Of a stretch of DNA of 64,000 nucleotides, positions 32,645 through 44,146 are shown piece after piece; the first letter of the stretch is position 1, and the number at the start of each line of letters is the position of its first letter. The stretch spans positions 70,406,366-70,470,365 of the forward strand of contig CM036758.1 of assembly GCA_020796225.1 (NCBI GenBank), given 5' to 3'. Made by a program: the position numbers and the translations under genes. This DNA is from Arion vulgaris (lineage: Eukaryota; Mollusca; Gastropoda; Stylommatophora; Arionidae). The notes below the pieces were generated by a model. It worked only from the letters and a program-made list of their open reading frames with translations, was not told the origin of the DNA and ran no database searches.

Positions 32645-35600
32645 GCCTAGTGACACATGGGGCTTCAGAAAGGACTTTCCATGTCTCTGTCCTGTGCAAC
32701 CTTCAGCGCAGAGCCCCACGTCAGAGATGCGGTGTCCAGTTCTCTTCCATCATGCGCCTCCATGTTGTCCGTGGTCTGCCTTTCTTTCTCTTTCCCTCTG
32801 GTGTCCAAGTGAGGGCTATCCTTGCAGGTATTTCTTGTCTCATTCTCATAACATGTCCGAGCCATTTCCATCTTCTTTTTGAGTATGTCATTCATTGCCT
32901 CTGTCTTGTGTCTTGGAGTAGTTGGTTATTGGATATTTTACTGGCCAAAAGATTTCCAAGATTCTGCGAAGACAAGAGTGGTGGAAAACTGACAGCCTGC
33001 TAGTATCTCCTTTGGTCATCCTCCAACACTCTGATCCGTAGAGCAAAACTGGCAAAACAATGCTTTTATAGAGTTTAAGCTTGTGGTCCCATTGTAGATT
33101 TGGACTTCCATACTGGTTTCATTCTGCAAAAGCGGTTCTGGCCTTTTCTCAGACGTGATTTTATATCTTCCTCTGTGCCACCATTTAGTGTCAGTACGCT
33201 ACTAAGATATGTAAACTGCTCAACCCTTTCCAGTGTTTCATCTTCTAACATTAATGGTTGTTGGATTTCACTGTTTGTCATAATTTTTGTTTTTCCTGTG
33301 TTTATTTTGAGGCCTACTGTCTTTGCCGTGCTGTGAAGTATTGTACTTTTCTCTTGTATATGTTCATATTTGTGTGACACCAGGGCTATATCGTCTGCAA
33401 AGTCCAGGTCCTCAAGCATCTCGAAAGGGGTCCATCTTATTCCTCTTGGTGCTTGTTGTTTTATGGCATTTTAGCACCCAGTCAATTGTAATACTAAACA
33501 AAAAAGAGGACATTACGCATCCTGTCTTACACCAGATTTTACTGGGAATGTTTTGTTGGAATTCTTAGGTTGCAGGAGAAATCTTTATAGAAGAGGGCTA
33601 TGATGTTGACAAGCTTCTGCGGTACGCCGTATTGTCTCAATATCTTCCATAGAAGGTTCCCGTGGACGTTGCCGAATGCCTTTTCAAAATCTAAGTGGAA
33701 GTTGATATATATAGTCTTGCCACTGCCACATTGTTCTAAAATGTTATGCAGGGCAATATGCAGTTCATTTGTTCCTCTTCCTTTCCTAAATCCTGCTTGC
33801 TCCATTCGTAGACACTTTGTCTACTGCTTCTGTATTCGCATTATGACAATTTTGCAGAATATCTTACTTGGGATTGGAAAGCAACGTGATTCCTCTCCAA
33901 AGTTATTGCAATTCGTTGTGTCTCCTTTTCTGTGATTTTTCACCACAGTACTTCTAGTCCAATCCTTAGGCAAATTTTCTTTTCTCCCCAAGATCGCAAA
34001 CAATGGTCACATGTTTGCAGCTAAGATGGGATCGATCTTGGCAAGCCCATGTCATTTCATCATTTGCGCCCTGCCGCCTCGCATCCAAACAGCCACCATT
34101 CTCGCCTTCCAACCTGAGGTTGATATCACACATCCCGTGCGGCCGGTGGGATATCTGGTGGGATGTTCAGATCAGGTCTGTTTAGCACATTCTTCAAAGT
34201 GATGTCTATTCTATATCTCTAAGCCTTGCTCTGTTAAGTCAACAGTTGTCCTAGGCTGTTTCTGACTGGGCATGTTATGGTTGTGTCTTTTACCTCCGCA
34301 CAATTGTTTGGTAATCTTGTACAGTGTGTGCAGATCATGTATTTTAGCAGCTTTTTCTGCTATTTCTGCTGTCTTTTCCATAAATTGTCTCTTGTCTGTT
34401 CTAGCACTTCTTTTTACCATTTTGTTTAGTTCTGTATATTCTTTTCTTGCCTTATCGTTTTGACGTTCTGATCTAATGCTATTGATGAGATTTTTTTTTT
34501 TCCTTTCGCTTTTGGATGTATTCTAAGGTCTGGCCACTTATCCACTCTTTATGTTGTCCTTACTGGCCTCCCAGTAATAATTACTGCTAACTATTTTATA
34601 GGCTTTGATCGCATTCCATTTTTCCTGGATACTTTCAGTTGGTGTTGTGTCTGACTGCTCTGACAGGATTTGAAATCTGTTCTTTAGTTCCACTATATAT
34701 TTTGTAGCAATTTCTCTGTCTTTTAATAGGTTAACATTAAAGTATTCTGTTCTTGTCTTGGCTTGTATATATGTTTTTCTTGGAGTTTGAGCCTGATCAT
34801 GGCAACGACAGCAGCGGTGGTCGCTCACGTCAGCTCCTCTTTTCACCTTACATCAAGTAATGTCTTTCGCCATTTACTGTTGATCATAAAGTGGTCTATC
34901 TGGTTTTCATCTCTTCCATTTGGGACATCCATGTACTTGTGTATGGTCCTTAAAAGTGGAACAATGTGCTTCTCCTAAGTGATTCAGTCTGTTTTCTAGA
35001 CAAAAAATTGCTCAACATTTCTCCATTTTCATTTGCAGTGCCACATTCCTCTTTCCCCATTATTGCTTCTCTGTGTCTGTTATTGTTTCCAATCTCTTGC
35101 GTTTAGGCCCCCATTGGTGCACAAAACGTCCTGAGCTGGAACCTGTCCAGTCATTTCCTGCAACCTTCTATAAATGCTTTTGTCCTCTTCGGCTTGCGGG
35201 CATACAGTATTGAATGATAGTTAGCTTTCCTTGTTTCCCCATTAAATCGGGCTTTCAAATAATCTTTCATTAATCGGGTGCCATCAAGATGCTTATTCAA
35301 CTTTTCCTTATTATTAGTGCAACTCCCAAGGAATGATTCCTGTCGCCCTGAGCATAAGATGGTTTCCCCTGTTCTAGTTGTCGTCTGTCCAAAGCCTGTC
35401 CATCTACTTTCGCCGACCCCTAGAATGTGTAATTTGAGAAAAGGTATCTCTTTTACCACCTGTGATGTCTTTGGGGGCTTTGAAACACAATTGACGTTCC
35501 AGAATCCTATTCTTAGTTTAGTTTTGACATCCAGCAGACTTGAATTCCCAGCGTGGGCTTCCTGGTGCTTTCACCCATACCGTCTATGCTGACAGTGGTA

Positions 35601-35870
35601 CTCTGTCTCAAGACCGCTGACACGAGAGCATTTTTTCCTGGAAGTTTCTGCATTTTTCTTTTTATGGGGCAGAGTTGTTAGCACTGCGCCCAACTCCCAA
35701 TCACCTGGGAGACCAGGAGGCCACATTTAGTCTGACCTCTCACCTTGACCTGTCCGGCATGGGTAACCCTTCCAGAACAGAACGTTCTGCCGGGCATAGC
35801 TTTCTGGATCATTGAGGTGACGCAAGCCCCCACTACTACAAGGTAATGGCTCTCAAGCGGGGGCTTAGTT
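32645..35870 (-). mobile_element. Nearly full-length endonuclease-RT LINE, decayed
   Basis: Minus strand, 5' to 3': 5' UTR (35,690-35,860, shared with the LINE at 57.5-60.7 kb), LKLHILGVGESRWTGFGQTT (endonuclease), KRGADVSDHRCC, RQFMEKTAEIAEKAAKIHDL, LPKDWTRSTVV, EQAGFRKGRGTNELHI, INFHLDFEKAFGNVHGNLLW, LEDLDFADDIALVSHKYEH, VEQFTYLSSVLTLNGGTEED and TASLTWGSALKVAQDRDMES at the C-terminus. Many frameshifts and stops; not active as read. Lies in intron 3/4 of copy B, same strand as the gene. Confidence 0.82.
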
Positions 35871-36400
35871 TACTGTGAAACCAAAACTGGTCAGTCAGTC
35901 AGGTTCGTCAGGTTACCTAAAAGCGTAGCTTGAGGTCGACTTAATATTGCCACATGCTGCTTCTCAACACACCCAGAGAAAGGCCCTTCAAGAAACGCCC
36001 TGCGTCCGTCCACAAACGCTGCACCACCTAATGCATAGTTCCTATTTCTAGCACAAAATGCAATATTGAGGGCTGATTTGCATTCTCTTTTGTGTTGTAT
36101 ATTATTTATAGGATTTATGGAATTAAATCCCCAGCTCTTTTAACGCCGTTTACACTTTCTGTGCACATTACGTTCAGCAGTTTATCATTGCTTGAACGGG
36201 TGGTTAATGTCCTTTGTAAATATCCACAATGGAAACAATCATAACCAAACTAACTCGCATTCGAATCAAACGTCAACAGAATGGAGCAATAATAAATCAA
36301 TGAATACCTCAACCAACTAACCCACACAACCCTGCCCACCTTAACCACCCGCTGCCCCCCTGTAGCTGACCAACCTGTAAGCTCACAATCACGACAGTCA
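35871..36400. other. Repeat fragment and GC-skewed stretch
   Basis: 36,110-36,210 matches a repeat also at 39,655-39,785 and 41,865-41,985 (ACGTTCAGCAGTTTATCATT). 36,305-36,375 is unusually C-rich. No gene. Confidence 0.45.
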
Positions 36401-36520
36401 CCCCATTACAGGTAAGCGAGCTTAGTGATGTAGGCATATTGCCTGTGTTGTAGTAATTAAAGGGATTTCCATAGTTGTTGGCAGAATATGAGTTTGCTGT
36501 GGAGCCGTTATAAGGTGCCA
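36400..36520 (-). pseudogene. Possible CUB-like exon relic
   Basis: The minus strand encodes APYNGSTANSYSANNYGNPF followed by NYYNTGN and, after a short stretch, LTCNGVTVVIV. The Ala-Asn-Asn-Tyr-Gly-Asn run resembles exon 5 (STNYGNGLYSNN) and the cysteine follows as in a CUB N-half. There is a stop (TAA) just before the Met and no clear acceptor in frame; a possible donor is ATT|GTGAGC. It lies between exons 3 and 5 of copy B, so it may be a decayed or mis-assembled exon of the same family. Confidence 0.35.
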
Positions 36521-36604
36521 TTTATTGTATAAAGTAATTGGTGTAATTTGACTGAAGCATATTTGATACCGGTTGGTTCCTATTTGAAGATGGGTCTATA
36601 TTCT

Positions 36605-37440
36605 ACTCCTCGCCGTAATCTGATGAGAAGAAGTGATGAGTAGTAGTAATGAGAAGTGATGAGAAGTAGTAATGAGGAGAAGTGGTGAGTAGTAGTAATG
36701 AGAAGTGATGAGAAGGGAAAATGAGAAGTGAATGAGAAGTAGGCTGAGGAGAAGGGTGAGGTAGGCCGAGGCGGATGAGAAGTAGTGGCCGAGAAGTAGT
36801 GGCTGAGAAGTGATGAGGCGGTGGCTGAGGCGGCCGAGGCAGTGGCTGGGAGGGAGGCGGGTGAGGCAGGGGCGAGGCGGAGTGAGGGTGAAGGAGGGCG
36901 GAGGAGGCCGAGCCAGGCGGCCAGGTGGATGAGGCTGGGGTGGCGAGGCGGGAGAGGCGGAAGAGGCAGGTGGCAGGCAGGTGGAGAGGTGGAAGAGAAG
37001 GGTGGAAGAGAAGGGTGGAAGAGGGAAGGTGATGAAGGGTGGATGAGAAGGGTGAAGGAGAGGAGTGAGGAGAGGAGAGGGAGGGCGAGAAGAAGAAGGA
37101 GAAGAAGGGAGAGGAATGCGCCAAATGAGGAAGAAGCAATGAGAAGAAGCAATGAGAAGGCTGAAGAGGAAGAAGCAATGAGAAGAAGCAATGAGAAGAA
37201 GTAATGAGAAGAAGTGAAGAGAAGAAGGAAGAGAAGAAGTAACAGAAGAAGTAATGAGAAGAAGTAATGAGAAGAAGTAATGAGAATAAGTGATGAGAAG
37301 AAGTAATGAGAAGAAGTAATGAGAAGAAGTGAAGAGAAGAAGTAATGAGAAGAAGTAATGAGAAGAAGTAATGAGAAGAAGTGAAGAGAAGAAGTGAAGA
37401 GAAGAAGTAATGAGAAGAAGTAATGAGAAGTGATAAGAAA
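36605..37440. repeat. Long polypurine GAAGAAGTAATGA array, drifting to GC-rich purines
   Basis: About 830 bp with G and A almost exclusively on the plus strand. The right part (37,120-37,440) is a clean GAAGAAGTAATGA repeat; the left-middle part (36,740-37,090) drifts to GAGGCGG-like sequence. The long Ser/Leu/Pro open frames on the minus strand are by-products. The GC-rich part may be assembly noise. Confidence 0.82.
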
Positions 37441-37599
37441 AAAACGATGAACTAGAAATGGTATATGTCTTAGAATAAAAGCAATTGTAATTTTGTGTAC
37501 AATAAAAATGATAATATTTCGTCATCATCTTTCTCTCAATATTTCATAATATCTAAATATACATTGAGATGAAAGAGTATATGCAACAAGTCAATGTCA

Positions 37600-37960
37600 A
37601 TTGAGGTCAGAAGTAGAGTTCTTCAGTGCTAAGATAGAGACAATACTGACATACGGATGCGAGTCATGAATACAGAATAAACAGACGGAAAATTCCTGGA
37701 GGTCACAGATTGAGTTTTTAAGAAGAATTATGAGAATTCAACACGTGCAACTGTGAATGTAGAAGTTGTGAATGGGGTCAAGAGAAAAAGAAAAACTTGT
37801 TACCAATACGAGAGACAGTCATCATTTTTCGGACATGTGATGAGAAAGTGAGGTTTAGAACATATTTGCAACTGCAAAATCGAAGGGAGACGAGACAGAG
37901 GAAGACAGAGAGAAACAATTTTGTGACAACCTTCATTCATGCACGGAATAACGTTAACAT
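37600..37960 (+). mobile_element. LINE C-terminal fragment, decayed
   Basis: Frames broken by indels include RQSSFFGHVMRK-like and RRDRGRQRE-like pieces after a stretch encoding FLRRIMRI. Resembles 53,500-53,880. Confidence 0.55.
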
Positions 37961-38640
37961 CTGGAGATGATGAGCAAACACCAGTGTCAGAGGTTTGTAG
38001 AGATTCATGATTGTTTACGGCAGACGGTATGGCACTTGGTGATGATGACATTGAGATAGCTTTACAGAAACGAAATACAAACAACTCTGTCATTATCTGT
38101 GTTTATATGAGATTGTTAGTTTTGCATAATCATGACAAGCAAGTTACTAAATAAGTGTTAAATACTATGCTGACATTAAACTCGTCGTACGGCCACAACA
38201 CCAATGAAATGTTACTAACACAACTATCTCCAATAACCAGCCTCAAGCATCACCAGAATAAGAGAGTTGAGATGATTTCTTTGTATAGGATATTGGGCTG
38301 CTTTTGAGAGGGGATGAAGAGTGAGTTAGGCTTGGGAGGAAGCTTCCACCCTACCACCCGAAACAGCACAAGGTCTCGCTTGCAGGAACTTACCATCAAC
38401 ATGGCTAAACCACAACCTCCCCTCCCCTTACCAAATCAGCCTAACCAATCTTCTGTCTCAAACAAACTGCAAGTCACCATCCCACTGCAAACACCCACCA
38501 CCAACTGAACTGAACTGCAACGCCACCATTGTCGTCATCAACCTATTGCGACTGATATTATTACTTACATGTTTTGAATGATTCTGATTGCGGAATTGTT
38601 TTAATATGATACGTTACTGAAGAGTTGTGTAAACTGAATC
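37961..38640. other. Nothing recognised; C-rich patch at 38,330-38,540
   Basis: Simple-composition sequence with CCACC/CAACC words, possibly assembly noise. No gene supported. Confidence 0.4.
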
Positions 38641-38940
38641 TTACTCTTGAACTTGATTTCAGCCACCAAGAGTCAGTGGTAAACTTACCTTGAAACCTGA
38701 TTAGTTACTGAAGAGTCAGTGGTAAACTTAAACTTACCTTGAAACTTGATTGTGTTACTGAAGATTAAGTGGTAACTTAAACTACTTTTGAAATCCTGAT
38801 TGGGGTTACTGAATAGTCAGTGGTATACTTAAACTCACCTTGAAACCTGATTGTGTCACTGAAGATTATGGTAAACTTAAAATTTCTTGAAACCTGATTG
38901 TGTTCACTGAAAGTCAGTGGTAAATCTGAATTTCATTTTG
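38640..38940 (-). repeat. Degenerate ~50-bp array derived from the 3' edge of CUB exon 4
   Basis: About five to six imperfect units contain the plus-strand words ACTTACCTTGAAACCTGAT and CTGAAGAGTCAGTGGTAAAC, which match the last ~35 coding bases and splice donor of exon 4 in copy A (780-825). The rest of exon 4 is not found nearby. This is the position exon 4 should have in copy B. Confidence 0.75.
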
Positions 38941-38944
38941 AAAT

Positions 38945-39180
38945 TTGCCTCATAATGAAGGTTGTGGCATGCGCAGGTGGAAGGCAAGGTGGTGGAATAG
39001 TGGCGGTGGCGAGCCAGGCGATTTAGCGCAAGATGATGCGAGCCGTGATAGGTGGAATTGGGCCTACTTGAAGGATGGCGCATTGGGGCTGATTAGCTTA
39101 AAGAGGCAGAGAGAGAATGGCGGCCCGCTGGTGGGGCCCGCAGGAGGAGAGGAGGGAGAGAGAGAGGAGGGCAATATGGC
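38945..39180. other. Anomalous GC- and purine-rich segment
   Basis: G-rich sequence unlike anything else here, apart from 36,740-37,090. It sits exactly where exon 4 plus the minisatellite of copy A have no counterpart in copy B. The open frame looks like chance. May be a poorly assembled stretch. Confidence 0.45.
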
Positions 39181-39440
39181 ACTTTACTTTGTCTCAACAT
39201 CGCCCCACGGTACAACGCACAATCCCAAACTCCCAAATCAATGGATAGATTCATACTGGCCATTAATGTCTTCGTCCAACAGAATCCTTGTCAAAAAGAT
39301 CAAAGAACACCTACATATCTATCCTCACAATACCCCAGCCATCAAGGCCTGTCCGCTCTCTTATTGCAGCGAGCATCCACATGTTCAGGACAGTAGATTC
39401 ACGTTAATCAATGTGGAATATTAAATAATAATATCCTTAT
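39180..39440 (-). mobile_element. RNase H LINE relic, copy B of 2,040-2,560
   Basis: Matches 2,080-2,560 without the SINE and without the 48-bp minisatellite: GTACAACGCACAATCCCAAA, AATCAATGTGGAATATTAAA. Confidence 0.65.
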
Positions 39441-40230
39441 GTTGTCCTGTAATCTGTGTACTTATAGTGTAAATGAAAGAAAATGATCGGCTGAGAATGT
39501 AATAGAAGTTGCCCAGCATCAGATACAGCTTGTCCTGAGCAGAACTTTGCCTCCCTAACAGTCCTTCGGAATTTCTCTCGCTCAAAAGCCAGATGTCCCA
39601 CCTTCAGCCATCTTAGTCTTAGACGATATCAGTTTTAGTAAAATTCTAAAGAAAAAGTTAATTGTATATCCTTTACAGGACTTTGCGAATCAACCCTAGC
39701 TTTTTAATGTCGTATGTGATTTTTCTAGGTATTATTACGTTCAGTAGTTTGCCATTGCTTTCTGAACGGTGGTGCCATCGTAAAATCCACGCGAAACAAT
39801 TTGCAACCAAACTGTCCGCACTGTGATTCGAACTCAGAACATCCGGGTGAATAGACCGAGTCACTATCCCCTAAGCTACAGACAGCACCTTAGTAGAATT
39901 CTACTACGCAGAAATAAGTCATGGTGACAAATAACCTTATCATGTTGATAAAAATCTACAACAACTATTTTTCTTTCTTAACCCTTTTCATATCATGAAG
40001 TATGTTGGGCAATACGGTGTAAAGTTGCGTATTTTTTCAACATCGTCACGAGATGGGTGATGTGGTACGACCGGGGTGCTGAGAAGTTGGAAGAGGAAGC
40101 TGGGCTGAAAAGTAAATTTTGGGGGCGTTAACGACCATCTGCCGCCCCCTTAAGTTGAAAATGCAGAGTCACGCGGGTTCTGCCCACGCGCAACGATTAT
40201 AGTGCAACAGACAGGATCTATGCATATTGT
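39441..40230. other. Intron DNA shared with copy A; reverse tRNA-like SINE
   Basis: 39,660-39,890 carries on the minus strand a tRNA-like head (GTAGCTTAGGGGATAGTGAC, GAGTTCGAATCAC) and the ~120-bp repeat of 36,110 and 41,865. 39,480-39,640 and 39,900-40,020 match 2,640-2,960 in copy A. Confidence 0.6.
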
Positions 40231-41850
40231 ACCAAGTTGTGTCCGAATCAAAGAAAATCTCAGACAATATGATGTCGAGTATTTTTAATATGTCTTATTC
40301 AATCACCCACAAACAAGACATTACCAATATGTCTGAACTGCCAGAAGATGTTTTCACATGAAGCTATGAAATCTTCACTATTAGAAGAACATGTGAGCAA
40401 AATATATCCTGGCAGAAAATAAAAAAATGTATTTTACTTTCAAGCTTAGAAATCAACATTCGGGACGTCCAACTTTGGCTGGTATGGTTTCGGCGGCAGC
40501 AAAACAAGAAAATGATGGGTTACCTCTTCATGCAGCATTTCCTACTTATTGCTAAATCCGAAAAACTGCACAATATTGGCGAAGAATTGATACTGCTAGC
40601 GGTGAGTGAGGTTCTGCGCTCTGTACTGCATACGCCGCGGTCTGAAATTATTTTTATATTTCATTGAGAAATAACACAGTGTAGAGACGAATCCTCGAAA
40701 TGATGTTTTAAAGATTACTTTTTAAGCTTACTTTATAACTCGATGCGTTTTCTTTATCAACAAATGAGTATTTACTTCTGGCGTACGTTCACTTCATAAA
40801 AGATGAAAACATTTGTCAAGAGCTATTATTTGCAAGAACATTCGAAACGGACAATAAAGGAAAATTTATATTTGACGTATTGGAATACCATTTTTAAGAG
40901 AAAAAAATCCTCTGAATAATATCTTGTCTGCTGCCAATGGAGCTCTGGCAATGGTTGGACGCTACATCTAGTAGATTTCATATTTGAAAAAAACTGCCCC
41001 AAATGTAGTCGCCGTGCATTGTGTGATTCACCGATAACGTTGTGCCACAAAAATCTTAGTAATTACCTTCATCGCTCACTACAGTATGTAATTACATTAG
41101 CTAACATGACCAGAAGAAAATACTCTCGATAGTAGATTATTTATAAAGCTTTGTGATGAAAACGACAAAGACGTAAATCGTTTACTATTGCACAAAGAAT
41201 TTCGTTGGCTGTCAACAGGTACCTCTCTAAAAATGATGTTAGGAACTCTTTGAATCAGAACGTATTTTGGGGGTGTTTTTTTTTAAAACAAAAATGATTC
41301 TTTTAGATAGATTTTATTGAAAGGTTATAGCAATATTGTTTATCTTGCAGATTTATACAATAAATTTAATGAAACGAACTTACAACTGTAAGGAAATGAT
41401 TCTAATTTGATCAAAGCAAAAGCAATTATTTCTGCGTTCATGTCAAAACTTGCGTTGTATTAACATTTGAGAATTTTGTCAGTTTTCAAATCTTTCTCTG
41501 ATGAAAACAACTGATGACGATATTCTTGTTTATAGTCAGCATTTGGAAGAACGAAAAGAAGATTTTACAATACGTTTTCAGAAGTTACTCAATATGACCA
41601 CTCCAGATTATATCATAGAACATTCTTTAACATTACACATGCCTTCCGGTTTTCAAAACGGTGGCTGACTGCTGTGTCTAGTGACTGCACCCGTAAAATT
41701 AAGAAATTCTCTTCTGATTCTGTACCTTGGTTTAAAATATTCGCATGGAACGCACATATTCTATAGTTAATACAGGATTATTGTGTTGTTATACTTTATT
41801 CGGGACGCGATGCAGATGAGTAGAATCAGCTCCCTAGCAGGATTTGGTTG
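40230..41850 (+). pseudogene. hAT-type (ZBED5/SCAND3-like) transposase relic
   Basis: Across three frames the plus strand keeps, in order: CQKMFSHEAMKSSLLEEHVS (BED-type finger end), SGRPTLAGMVSAAAKQENDG, LIAKSEKLHNIGEELI, SAANGALAMVGRY-like with AVHCVIH, RLFIKLCDENDKDVNRLLLH, EFRWLSTGTSLK and LADLYNKFNETNLQL. These are the landmarks of ZBED5/FAM200/SCAND3-like transposase-derived proteins. More than five frameshifts and stops, so it is dead. It lies antisense in intron 3 of copy B. Confidence 0.78.
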
Positions 41851-41859
41851 TGTAGCAAT

Positions 41860-42600
41860 CAACGACTAAAAGTTAATTGCATATCATTTACGTGACTTTG
41901 CGAATCAACCCCAGCTTTTTAACGCTGTTTGTGATTTTTTTCTAGGCATTATAACGTTCAGTAGTTTGTCATTGCTGTCTAAATCCAAACAAGGTCGAAG
42001 GCCGACACTTTTCACGGTGTGTTAGACGAGTAAGATGTAGTCCCAGGACAAGCTTATGTGCCCCAAAAAGACTGAGAAATGTTCCTAATCCGGAACGACC
42101 TCACATAGAAAGGGTGCACAGTGTAGACACACTCTTTGGCGTAGATCATTAAGTCCAAATATATGGCGAAAGATGATTGCAAAAGAGAAATTAATACACA
42201 AAGCAGCCGACAAGTGACCATTCCAATGACCAGCCATAGAAGGGTTGTAAATATTCCTATCTGGAACTACCTCACCCAGTCATTTGCAAAGTAGGAAGTG
42301 TTCTTTGGCGTAGATCCAAGACAAAATATACGGTATTCAAAGATCATTAAAGAATGTCTATCATACGATGCAGAAGGAACGCCGCACTCAGTCAGAAAAG
42401 TTGTAGACTAAAAGCTCTTTGACGTAGATCCAAGTCAAAATATACGGCACAACGGATCGTTAAAGAGAACTTGTACAATTAAAAGGAAGTGTTAGGGACT
42501 GGATGTCACCGAGATAGACTCAAAACATTTTCCGTAGGAGAAAAACGGTAACCCTGACCTACACCGTGTATGGTACCATACACAAAGTGGTGGCCTAATT
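41860..42600. mobile_element. Repeat fragments, one inverted relative to 4,830-5,560
   Basis: Starts with the ~120-bp repeat (41,865-41,985). Then words such as TTTGGCGTAGATC (three times) and GGAACTACCTCACCCAGTCA match the other strand of 4,990-5,260. Confidence 0.5.
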
Positions 42601-42659
42601 TAACAGAGGTTCAACGCAGTCGTTCTGTCAAAGATCAATTATATATCACAATAAGAATG

Positions 42660-42810
42660 ATCAAATTGGCTGCGAAAAACGAACGCTAAGAAGAATAAAA
42701 GGATAGGTAAACATGGAAAGAATTGGAAGGGATGGCAGGAGAGAGGAAGAGCTGGAAGAAGTTTGTTGAAGACCTGTGCTCCATTGCGAGATAAAAGATG
42801 AAGAAGAAGA
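42660..42810 (+). mobile_element. LINE C-terminal end fragment
   Basis: Encodes RIGKTWKELEGMAGER and KKFVEDLCSI, the same end as 6,945-7,225. Confidence 0.7.
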
Positions 42811-43355
42811 AGAAGAATAACAACAGAACTGCAGCAATGGTGGAAATCTCTTGTGGAATACTTATGTGTCAAACGGTACAAGAAAATATGTTATTATTTT
42901 AGTCATCTCGCATCGTTATAAATTATGCTTACTATATTGTCTGCAAGCAATTTATACAAAACGCTCTATCCTTGGCAACTCGTTCAACCTCTTCTATGGA
43001 ATTGAATTCGATATTTCAGACTTCTCTCAGTAATATTCATTTCATTGTTTCTAGTGATAATTTCGTTCTTGGACCCTTTGCCTCTCACGTCAATGCTCCA
43101 TTAATCATTTCTTCTCAGTGTATGCCCAACATACCCTCATCTTTAACAGATTTACAAATTGAAGATATCACAAATTTATTTTAACCCTTCTTACTAGTAG
43201 TTGATCAGACATGTCTCTGATTTCATCAATGCTACTGAATCCGTCCTATTTATGTTCATTATTTTTCGTAAAATCTATTTTCAAATACATTCAACTTATT
43301 TTCTATATCTTTAATCATTTTTCAATTCTCGCTTTCATATGTTAGAATCATGGGT
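42811..43355. other. Diverged repeat, no gene
   Basis: 42,940-43,330 resembles 9,520-9,900 and 46,050-46,440 (CTTGGCAACTCGTTCAACCT). Confidence 0.5.
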
Positions 43356-43359
43356 TTCT

Positions 43360-43800
43360 GTGGCGTAGAGGTTAGGCGCTCGTCTCTCGTACCAAAGGTA
43401 CTCGGTTTGTTCCTCATGGAGCCATCGGGATATTTTACACCAGAGACCCCTTTGATCTTAGTGTAGGTGAGATCGAGTTCCTAGTCCTATTGGAGACGGA
43501 TGATAAAACGCAGCAACCGTGTTCAATTTGAGCACGTAAAAGAACCATTGGTGGTTCAAAATCGAAAAGAGCAGGCTGGTAAGCGCTGTAAGGGAAAAAT
43601 TCATTAGAAAAATTTTAAATAAAGATATATAAAAGTTATATGTTCTAATCCACGTCGAGTCCCATGTGCAATTTTTACTTTGATCAATATGTTTATCGCT
43701 GCTACGGAGTTCGTGCTTGTGTAATACTCTTGTTGGTGACGGGCCATTTCTGCCGAGAGAAACGGAGAACAGAGAAACATATAAGGAACTTGTTGCAAAG
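43360..43800 (+). mobile_element. Composite SINE, copy B
   Basis: Head GTGGCGTAGAGGTTAGGCG, body GGAGACGGATGATAAAACGC, then second SINE body CTACGGAGTTCGTGCTTGTG. Counterpart of 3,726-4,180. Confidence 0.7.
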
Positions 43801-43815
43801 AAGGCAGTCCGTCTT

Positions 43816-44146
43816 GACTTTTTTTTTTTTTTTTTCGTCCGTCCGCTTTCAACTCAGACGAAGTTTCATCTCTGAAACTGATTTTTGCGTGAAAATCCGT
43901 TTTTCCAATTTCTTACAATGGCAGCAGCGTGTACTTTTAAATTACTTTACACTGGCAGCCGTGTGCTCAATGTACTCGTAATTAGTATTCCTCGCCATAC
44001 AGGCAGATTTTTCCGACTTCAGAGGTACTCACGTTATCGTCCTGAGTATGACCAGGGGACTCGAACAAATGCCGGACAGTAGGTTCGAACCCGAGCTATA
44101 TGAGGCGTCTCACAGCTAGCAGGCCGAGCTACTATCAATTACTCTA
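43816..44146 (-). mobile_element. SINE inserted only in copy B
   Basis: A 16-T run at the left (poly-A on the minus strand) and on the right a reverse tRNA-like head: GATAGTAGCTCGGCCTGC and GGGTTCGAACCTAC. Flanks GGCAGTCCGTCTT and GGCAGTCCCCGTCTT look like the target-site duplication. Copy A (about 4,148-4,170) has no insertion. Confidence 0.72.

Noticed and set aside
36580..37528. Long open frames of up to 310 codons on the minus strand
   Set aside because: They translate a polypurine repeat read on the opposite strand (Ser/Leu/Pro/His only), overlap in three frames and match no protein.
38945..39424. 159-codon plus-strand frame
   Set aside because: It joins an odd G-rich segment to antisense LINE sequence; no protein similarity or splice sites.
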